A stretch of DNA of 37,256 nucleotides. Source: Thermoguttaceae bacterium. GTDB lineage: Bacteria > Planctomycetota > Planctomycetia > Pirellulales > Thermoguttaceae. The notes beneath the pieces were generated by a model that did not search any database, had not been told where the DNA came from, and was given only the letters and a program-made list of their open reading frames with translations. The stretch covers positions 1 through 37,256 of the forward strand of contig JAFZAL010000069.1 in the NCBI GenBank assembly GCA_017557195.1. Reading direction: 5' to 3'. Of the stretch, positions 27,101 through 34,900 are shown in pieces; the stretch's first letter is position 1, and every line of letters begins with the position of its first letter. Position numbers and translations under genes: made by a program.

Positions 27101-28494
27101 ATCGTACCGCCGCCCTGAACCCAGTGATTGGCTGTCTGGAGCGTCATCATGCCGGAAGAAATCGTTAAAGATTGATTATTAACGTAGTCTTGTTCTGATG
27201 TTATAGAATTGAGGATTCGGTTGACATTGTCGCTGCCAATTTTTGTACTGACAAGCAAATCCATTCCATCCGTCGGAGTCGCGAGATACGTTGGCTCAAC
27301 AGCGGCTATAACGTAGTTCACGGTTTCGTCTTCATTTACAATTTTTGCAACTTTAGCAAACTTCACGCTTGAACCATCAACAACATAAGCGCCAGGTATA
27401 ATGCTTTCGTTTTCCGACGCCGTTGCGGCTCCCGGAGCGAATTTAACCACACTGCGGGGAGCAACTTTCCCTAAAGCGACCGAATCAAATAAACTTGGTT
27501 GAGAGGTGTAATCCGTTACCGTATCAGGTACGCCTAAAGCGACTGTTCCATTACTATATTTAATGGTCCCCGTACCGGTTCCCAATACTCTGATTTTATC
27601 CATACTGATCGACTCATTGTTCAGGTTGATTGTAACATCCGCCGTACCATTGTAGATCAGGCGATATCCAATGGCAGAACTGTCAAAAGCCTGTTCCGTT
27701 TCGCTGGTCAAGTCGTTGGTCCATACCAAATCCGTCCAATTAAAATCTGACGTAACAACGGTTGACTGCGAGTTTGCCGTATTGACGATCTGCACCGCGC
27801 CAAAGCTGCCGCGAAGACTGCCATTTTTGGGAGCGCCGTAAATCGAAATTACAGGATCAGAAGAAGAAACTTTCAGATAGTTTACGCCTTCCTTCAAACC
27901 GTCAGCGGCAAGATTCCCCGTTACCGGCGTTCCCCAGTTGCTGGTTCCCAATACAGTTCCGGTACTGCCGCCGCAGTAATTGTAAGAGTTGATCGTTGCA
28001 TATTGATGCGGAGAGCCTGAGGTTACGTCAGTAGCGGCATAATAGTAAATGTCGTAACTGAAATACGGAGCCGTCATACTAAAATAAGCATTATGAGAAT
28101 TTACCGTTCCATCGTCCAGATAGCCATAGAACAAAATCGCGTTGTTGTCTCTTGACGGGAAGTTTTTGCCATTGTATGTAGTTGAACTTTCCCACGATCC
28201 AGAAACGCCAGTTGCAGCGCCGGTATTGCTAATCAAAGTCATTGATCCTGTTTTACCGCTTGCGTTATTCCAGTACTGCCCGTTGACGGGAAACGCGCCG
28301 AAGTAGTCATTCTCGCCGGTCGACGGTGTAGCATAGTTATCGCCACTTTTCCTGTCAGCGCCGAAGTTGACAGAAATGGAAACGGCGTCTGCATAGGCGG
28401 TTGAAGCCAGTCCGCCCCACGCCAAAACCGCAGCGCACAAAGCGCATGTTAAAGAACGCAAAATTGACAAAGTCTGCCGTTTGGATAAAGTCAT
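24145..28494 (-). CDS. PEP-CTERM beta-helix protein with autotransporter-type strand repeats (paralog 2)
   Basis: This 1,449-residue exported protein is a paralog of the preceding gene. The signal peptide ends around AAVLAWGGLASTAYA. The ~200-residue N-terminal domain (SISVNFGAD, then NNAILFYGYLDDG, AYFSMTAPYFSYDIYYYAA) and the following LTISSGMMTLQTANHWVQGG segment are almost unchanged from paralog 1. At least five strand repeats are visible (VTKVGDGTMVFTSNMSYTGE, ITKLGAGTLTLSAQNTY, ITKAGAGELVLTG, LTKIGAGTLEL and an earlier degenerate one). It has a middle stretch of roughly 350 residues that paralog 1 lacks. It ends with IFSPGNSVGS and the PEP-CTERM signal VPEPSTWALLILGAAG. GGAG six nt before the ATG supports the start. 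It has its own promoter and terminator; the function is unknown, perhaps a surface layer or adhesin. Confidence 0.9.
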   Translation of the reverse strand: MTLSKRQTLSILRSLTCALCAAVLAWGGLASTAYADAVSISVNFGADRKSGDNYATPSTGENDYFGAFPVNGQYWNNASGKTGSMTLISNTGAATGVSGSWESSTTYNGKNFPSRDNNAILFYGYLDDGTVNSHNAYFSMTAPYFSYDIYYYAATDVTSGSPHQYATINSYNYCGGSTGTVLGTSNWGTPVTGNLAADGLKEGVNYLKVSSSDPVISIYGAPKNGSLRGSFGAVQIVNTANSQSTVVTSDFNWTDLVWTNDLTSETEQAFDSSAIGYRLIYNGTADVTINLNNESISMDKIRVLGTGTGTIKYSNGTVALGVPDTVTDYTSQPSLFDSVALGKVAPRSVVKFAPGAATASENESIIPGAYVVDGSSVKFAKVAKIVNEDETVNYVIAAVEPTYLATPTDGMDLLVSTKIGSDNVNRILNSITSEQDYVNNQSLTISSGMMTLQTANHWVQGGGTITSGNLNADGEYDLYLCALGGAEDMRIDSSRVVDNPNGKLNLIKTGSGKAGLTNYQNNPSLSNEYSGKTSVLEGTLFFGIKNSSTQFYVANGATLDFSCRNIKNGSYNNHGDIDFTATELVGYGTVIVGNSTTVGSLTLNNVLYDGSKFTAINAEGKYLTLNNSELHAATVNSSSVINLNNQSTLTADTFISAANSTVKFDATTSNLNAAAIQTAAGSLTFDVPDSRTVTITPSITGAGGVTKVGDGTMVFTSNMSYTGETLINEGTLQLNNTTSAKRFSGPVTIAAGATLKCNAHDSIGYNSEAKVFNIYGTLNNAVQNESLRNTTLNLYGGTISSTSGGTLDILNKDNYSTEDKIFSYALEGATAANPTVSTISSKINLRTNGTLEINTEANSQLKITGVISQGSADYSCTITKLGAGTLTLSAQNTYTNGAIVKEGTLELTVSGGTGAFAKGSPITVDGSTAVLAGHDDILGYTNGAIGSLTLQNGGTFKNDKADAHITVNNVVYMNKGVITAVGEGSTPGAGGAGKYNYLFDNAIHVTGGTNNQINAYGIWLRSLNGTSFADGDSAGLIDVAQGAKLTISSVIGYCDTANSGTTANITKAGAGELVLTGISPFNKNITVNGGVLDLTNGALYTGGYVSNANVYVNDGGTLKVNDFGYAEDGSSSLGGLTYQSNGSTNIHLNGGAIQIQNTYTGTETPINRKVELQANGGTLDILENVELLLAGNINGAGALTKIGAGTLELINPNTYEGGTTISQGVVNLSGSGTLGTGAVAMAENSVLNFNHEDEIQFNNSVSGSGKIYKNGSGVLKILAAQGGFAADSFLVKVGELDFKGYYKGTLEIGDGAIFSPGNSVGSLIQDGTFILDSGALLLIEQDASGIDTISATTFDVKDGAIIDIVGVAAPGAQYTLFTQTSGEAFDDDHLDAFWNGLLTPESAYYWNLSVDGNVVRAFIDGNAVPEPSTWALLILGAAGLLYWRKRRNA

Positions 28495-28556
28495 TGTTTA
28501 CTCCAATATCTTGATTCGGGAAACTCTCGTTTCGAAACGAAGTATATATTACCACT

Positions 28557-28604
28557 ATAGTATTTTCGATAATACTATTATAACACAAGTTCCGGATTTT
28601 TAAA
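28557..28604 (-). promoter_or_regulatory. Promoter with inverted repeat, PEP-CTERM gene 2
   Basis: On the minus strand TTTAAA (28599-28604) and TATAAT (28577-28582) are 16 nt apart. A perfect 8-bp inverted repeat ATAGTATT-TTCGAT-AATACTAT (28557-28578) overlaps the -10 box. The 5' leader also holds a 14-bp palindrome TCGTTTCGAAACGA (28527-28540) and GAAAC-TCTC-GTTTC (28520-28533), the latter conserved in gene 1. Confidence 0.6.
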
Positions 28605-28641
28605 GCAATTTTGTGAGAAAAAGACGAAAAAAGAGGAAAAA

Positions 28642-28678
28642 AGGCAAGAGGCAAGAGGCAGTAGGCAATAGGCAATAG
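28642..28678 (+). repeat. Heptamer array (AGGCAAG/AGGCAAT) upstream of PEP-CTERM gene 2
   Basis: Five units (AGGCAAG, AGGCAAG, AGGCAGT, AGGCAAT, AGGCAAT). It lies at the same position relative to the promoter as the array at 23986-24043. Confidence 0.75.
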
Positions 28679-28685
28679 TTTTAAA

Positions 28686-28795
28686 AGCGGGCTAAACGCC
28701 CGGGGAAATCTCACGCGGAGATGCGGAGATGCGGAGGATGTTCGCGAAGTTTTAAAAACTATGCGTTCTTTGCGTTCTTTGCGGCTAAAAAAACT
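28686..28795 (-). repeat. Dispersed ~110-bp repeat, copy 2 (inverted relative to 156-270)
   Basis: In reverse complement it carries TAGCCGCAAAG, CGCAAAGAACGCA, ACTTCGCG, ACATCCTCCGC and CTCCGCGTGAG, in the same order as 156-270. Its edge overlaps the T run of the terminator of PEP-CTERM gene 3. Confidence 0.6.
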
Positions 28796-28826
28796 GCCCC
28801 GTCGACAAAGAGTTTGTCTGCGGGGC
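28787..28826 (-). terminator. Rho-independent terminator of PEP-CTERM gene 3
   Basis: On the minus strand GCCCCG...CGGGGC encloses GACAAA-CTC-TTTGTC and is followed by AG and seven T. It lies about 110 nt past the stop codon at 28938. Confidence 0.85.
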
Positions 28827-28910
28827 TTTGTTCCATTGGCAGGCGAGAACGCCTTCGGTCGACGAGGACGTCGACCCTCCGAAACGCAAAATGACATCTT
28901 GCAACGCTTT

Positions 28911-28947
28911 GCGTAATTACGCATTACGCATTACGAATTACGCATTT
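28911..28947 (-). repeat. Heptamer array over the stop codon of PEP-CTERM gene 3
   Basis: The terminal Asn-Ala-stop is again one repeat unit (AATGCGT), followed on the minus strand by AATTCGT, AATGCGT, AATGCGT and AATTACGC. Confidence 0.8.
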
Positions 28948-31900
28948 CTTCTTTTCCGCCAGTACAGCATTCCCAGCGCGCCGAGAACCAGCAGCGCCCA
29001 GGTTGACGGTTCCGGAAGGGCGTTATGGTCGCCGAGGGTAATCGACCCGTCCGCGTTGAGCCAGTAGAGGAAATCAATTCCTTCGTCGTTGACCAGCGTC
29101 AGATTAACATTGTCGAGTTTATACAATGCTTCTGGAGCGTCTATGAGCCAATCAAGCGTTACAACCTGACCGAGGAAGTCAGAGGCGTCGTCCAGATGAA
29201 CTACCAGGTTGAGCGGAACGTCAAACGACAAATTCCCGTCAAAGCCGCTGAAGTCCAACTTATCCAAGCCCGTTCCTCTGTCGGTTGTATAAGCGTCCAG
29301 ATAGAGAGTCGAGTCAATCGTGAACGTTCCCTCGCCCAGGACAGAAGTCGTAAAGGCTTCGGTATCGTCCGGAGTTCCGATGTTAATCGTCTTGCCAGCC
29401 GGGAATGTAACAGACGAATCCTCTGACATGTTGACGGAGGCGAATCCGAAGTGAGCGGTGTCGCCGTCAGGCGCCATTTGCAGGTGAGCGCTGTCCAGAA
29501 CGATGTGTTTCAAGGAACCGGTTTCCGGCTGAGTCATCTTCAGAGTTCCGCCGTCTTTAACCGTCAAAACGCTTTCGTCCGATTCAGCGTTCAACGTGGA
29601 TTTTGCCGTCAGCGTCGCGCCTTCCTGAATGCCAATAGTCGCGTCGTCGGTCAAAGTAATCGGCGTAGCGAAATCGGTGTTGCGGAGGAACTGCAGCGCC
29701 CCTGCTCCGTTCGAGCCGGAACCTTCAATTCCGAAGTACGACTGTTCGCGAATAATCGCCATGCCGGTATAGGACGAATCGAAAACGATCTGACCTTCGC
29801 CGGAAACGTACGTCTTGCCAGAAGGCGCGCCGCCGGTACCGCAGATGTCGTAGGCAATCCAAACCGTACCGCCGGTAACGTTCAACAGACCGCTGTCGGG
29901 AGTATTGGCGCGGCCGACAATAATGCGGTTGGCGTAGACGTCGCCGCCGGAAACGTTCATTTCGCCGGTTGAGGAGTTGTCTCGACCGACGGCAAGCGTT
30001 GCATTGTTGCTGAACGTACCGCCTGTTATGTTGAGGTAGCCCTTTGAATTGCCTTCGCGGCCGACAAAGAAGTCGCCGCCCGTCGTTGTAACAGAACCGC
30101 CGTTGACTTCAAAGTAACCAGTCGTGCCGTTCTTCTGACCGACTTCAACCTGACCGTTAATAACCGTCGAACCGCCGTTCTGGATGTATTTGCTGGTATA
30201 CGTTCCAGTAGTATCGCCGACAATCAGACGGTTCATCACAATTTCGCCGCCGTTAATTGTCGTTTCGCTGTTGTAGAGCATTGCATAACCATCCGGCATC
30301 TTGAAGTAACCGCCGTTCATGACAAACTTGTCTTCCGTTCGGAACCAGCCGCCGGCGGTCTTCGTTACCGTACCGCCGTTGATTTCCATGTATCCGTCCT
30401 GATTGACTCGCGGTTCAGCAATCGTCCAATTGAAGTTTCCGCCGTCAATAATCAAATTGCCGTGAACGTTGGATCCTGCATAGTTAACCGTTCCGCCGCT
30501 GACGGCGACTGTAGCCGAGTTGGGAACGTCGCCGTTGAACGTATTGTCTCCGCCGACGACAACCGTCTTGCCGGCAATGTTGTTCATTGTGTTGGTTCCG
30601 CTGACAACGAAGCCAGTCGAATTCTCGGCGTCGCCTTCCCAGTTGGCGGCGTCAGTCATGGAACCGTTAGCGCCTTCAAGCCAGACTTTAATGCCTTCCG
30701 GATCTGAGCCGTAGCTGGCGATAACCGCGTAATTACCATTGTTCATCGGGACAACCGATTTCACCCAGCCGGCGGGAACGTTGGTAATGTCATAGACGTT
30801 GTTCGCCGTTGATTGGTCTGCAAACAGACCGACAAGCATCTGATCGCCGTTAGCGTAAGAAAGCTTCTCGGACGCCAGCGCGTTAATCTGTCCGCCGTAG
30901 ACGTTAAAGGCGCCTTCTGTCGAAACAATCGAGCCGTACGGCTGCAGGTTAATCGTGCCGCTGTTAATCGTGGCAGTACCGGCGTTGGTCATAGCTCCCA
31001 AATTAACCGTACCGTCAGCAATGTTGACGTACGAGCCGGAAACCGCGTTAACGTTTCCAACAGTAAGCGTTGAATCGGCGCCGGAGAAATCGTAACCGGA
31101 ATCAGCGTGACGAATCGAGATGTTGGAATACGTCGCGTTTCCACCCGTCTGAACGACGCTGGCGCGTCCGGCGTCGTATGTTGCAGTGGCATTGCCAATA
31201 TAGAAGGCGTCCGCGCTGACTGACAGGTTTCCGCCGGAAATTTCCAGCAAAGAGCCGTCAGTCTTTTCGCTCCAGCCCAAGCCGGAAGACCCGCTGCGGG
31301 CGATAACCGTGGCGTTGTCTGAAATGGTAATGCGAACCTTGCCCGCCATTGCCATCCAGAATTCGCTGGCGCTGAAATAGCTGTCGCCGCCGAAGTTCAT
31401 TTCGAGGTTCCAATCCTTGCCGGAAACCAGACCCGGAACGTTAGCTTCGTCATTGGATCCGCCCCATGCGTTGCCGGAAATGTACGCCTTGGCGTTGTCC
31501 GTCATGTTGAACGATGCGTAAGCCGCGCCGGAATGGTTGTTGTCGTTATTGCCTTTGAAGGCATAGAAGTTATTCGCGCGAAGCGTCGAATCTCCCGACA
31601 TCGTAACGTTCGCCTGAACGTTGTCGCCGTTGTCGCAGTTGTACGCGAGGTTGAATTCGTCAACGTCCAGAACAGCGCTGTCGGTAACTTCCATAAACGT
31701 ATGACCGTGCTGGCTTGTACGGAAGTTGCCGGCTTTCAGGTAGCTGTCGCCAGAAAGCGAAATTTGGGCGACGCGGTTTCTCTGGTCTGTAATGTACAGA
31801 TAAGCGCCGTTGGCGTAGAACGACCCGCCGGAAATATCGACGTTGGCGTCTCCATGATAGGAGAAGAACATGCTCCCGCCGACAGTCGTCAAACCGCCGG

Positions 31901-34900
31901 ACTGATTGAAAGACGACAAGCCGGAATCGTTGCCCATATACATCACGCCGCCAATTTTAAGCGTCGCGTTGTCGCTGACGTTGGTAAAGTTTTCGGCGCT
32001 GTTGGAATTCCAGTTGCCAGAGACTGTAACATCGGAGTTTCCGCTGAAGCTCATCGTCGAGCCCTGGTTATTCATGTTAACAACGCTCAGCGTTCCGCCG
32101 GTCATTTCCAAAACAGAACCGTACGCGCCTGCGTTCCAGCCCAAACCGGAGTTGCCGGACGTGGACGTAACAGAAGCGTTGTCGGAAATCGTAATATGCG
32201 TCTTAACGGAAACGCCTGACCACCATTCGTTGGACGTGAACTGGCTGTTTCCGCTGTATTCCTGATAGAGAACAAAGTCTTCTCCGTCCAGCGGAACGAC
32301 AGACGAACCGGCGCCAATTCCGCCAAAGAAGTTGCCGTTGACGGTAACCTTGGCGTTGTCTGTTACAACGAACGCCGCTGTCGCCGCGCCTGAGGTGAAG
32401 TTAATCGGAACGAACTGACTGCCAATCGCCAGCGAGGCGTTCTCGCCAACATACAGCATGGCTTCCTGTCCGTTAGAACCTAACGTAACAGAGGGCGTTT
32501 GAACTGCCGTCGAACCCCATAAAATAACGTTGCCGGATAAAACGTCCAAACTTTCCGAAGCCGTAACAGAGCCATTTTTCGACGCGAAGAAGACTTCGCC
32601 GTCCTGGCTGACGGAAATTCGATTTGCTGTAACGGTGGAATTGTCGCCGTCAACAATCATGTAACCGTTTTTGAGTTCAATCGCCTGAGCGGAAATCGAA
32701 GCGTTGTTACCGTACGAATAGACAAGCGCGCCGTTTCTGACGGCAATGTTTTCCGCAGCCGACAGCGTTACGTTATCTCGTGACAGTTCCTGATAGGAGC
32801 CGTCGAAAATGACGTTGCCAGCCTGAATCGTCGTACCGGTATAGTCGCCGTCTCCGCCGTCTCCGGCAAAGACGACTCTGGATTTGGCGTCGCCGTAAAT
32901 GTTTCCATTATAATTCAGATTATTGACATTCAAATACGCTCCCTGAAGAGCGATGTTTTTCACCGAACTGACTTGGTCTGACGTCAGGTCAACCGTACCG
33001 CCTTTAACGGTCAAAACGTATTTGTCTGACTCCGAATTAATCGGGGCTTTCATGGTCAGGGTCTGTCCGCCCTGAATGCCGATTGTCGCGTTTCCGGTTA
33101 ACGTAATCGGGGACGTAGAGTCAGCGCTCTGAAGGAATCGCAGCGCGCCATTCCCGTCAGCGCCGGAACCTTCGATTCCGATGTACGTCTGCTCGCGAAT
33201 AATCGCCATGTCTGTATACGTGGAATCGAAGAGCATTTGCCCTGTTCCGGAAATGTATGTCTTGCCGGAAGCCGTGCCGCCAGAGCCGCACAGGTCTTGA
33301 GTGATTCTCACCGTACCGTCTGTAACGCGTAAAATGGCAGCGTCGCCTGCGTTAGCGCGGCCGACAATAATGCGGGCAACGGTAACGTCGCCGCCGTTGA
33401 CTTCCATCAAAGCGGTTGAATTGTCGGGCGTGGCAAGAATAATAGCGCCGTTGCACGCCAACACGCCGCCGTTAACGATAAACGAGCCTGTCGTACTCGG
33501 CTTTTGAGCCACGTCAACGTTGCCGGTAAACAAAGTGTTGCCGCCGTTCTGAACAAACGAGCCAGTGTACGCGCCTTCGTTGTCGCAAATCATCAAGCGA
33601 GAAATCGTAACCTGACCGCCGTTGACTTCCAGATCGCTGGAATATCTCATCGGCAGATAGCTTCCGCCGACGGTAAACGAACCGCTGTTGACGACAATTT
33701 TATTTTCATTCCAGAAGCTGTTAGGAGCGTTGAACGCGCCGCCGTTGATTTCCAGATATCCTTTGACGTTTCGGTTTCCGCCGGAAACGGTCAGCGTTCC
33801 GCCATTGACAAAAATCGAGCCTTCAATGGTTCCGTCCTGAGTGGACGTTCCGCCGCTGAAGACGAGCGTTGTATTGGCGGGAATCGTATTGGTAAATGCG
33901 TTCGTTCCGCCCATGACAACCATCTGGCTGTCGTAGGAGCTAAACGCATTGTCGCCGCTAAGAATAAAGCCGGTGTTGTTTCCGGTATCGCCAGCCCAGG
34001 AGCCGGAATTCCAGTACTTAACGCCCGTCGGCGCGGAACCGTATCCAGCTACGACGGCGTACTGTCCGTTGACGGTCAAAATAGCCGTCTGCCAGCCGGC
34101 GGGCGCGGTCGTCAAAGCGTTGGCGGCGTTGGCGGCGTCTTGCGAGCTGTACAAACCGGCAATCATCTGGTCGCCGTTGGAATACGTTATCTTATCAGAC
34201 GCCGACAGGTTAATCGCTCCGCCGTTGGCATTGAACGTTCCTTCCGTCGCCTTGATGTATCCGTACGGACGCAGATTAATCGAACCGCTGTTGAGATTGA
34301 ACGTCGATTCTGCGCCGATGTCGATTGTCGTTGCGTTGAACGTTGCCGAGTCGTTGACGTTGGTCAGGGACTTCGTGCCGTTGGCGGCGGTATACGTTCC
34401 TGTTGTAAATTTGCTGTTCCCGTTGAGGGTAACCTCAGCAGAGTTGTCTTTTCCTTCAACAATTCCAGTCCCGGCGCCCGCTCCAACGAGCGTGTCAGCA
34501 GCAACGGTAACGTTGGCGTTGTCGTTGAGAGTCATCGAACCGTAACCAGCGCCGGTATGCCCCTGCTCTGCGTTTCCGCCGAAGAACGTCAAACGTCCGG
34601 TTGTAACGCTGGCGGAATCGCCAATCGTAATGACGGTATTGACGTTGTCGCCGTTAGAATAGTTGAACGCAGCGCTGAAAATGTTGGTCAGAATCGACGA
34701 ATTGCCGGACATGGTCAGATTCGTCGTTCCGTGCTGGCTCAAGCGCAAGTCTTTCGCCTGCAAATAGCCGTCGCCGGACATCGTAATATTCGCCGTTCGA
34801 GTACTCTGGTCTGTTACATACAGCTGAGCGCTGTTGGAAATGTACTTACCGCCGGAAATATTGATATTTGCATCCGCATGATAGGAGAAATACGTCGTGC

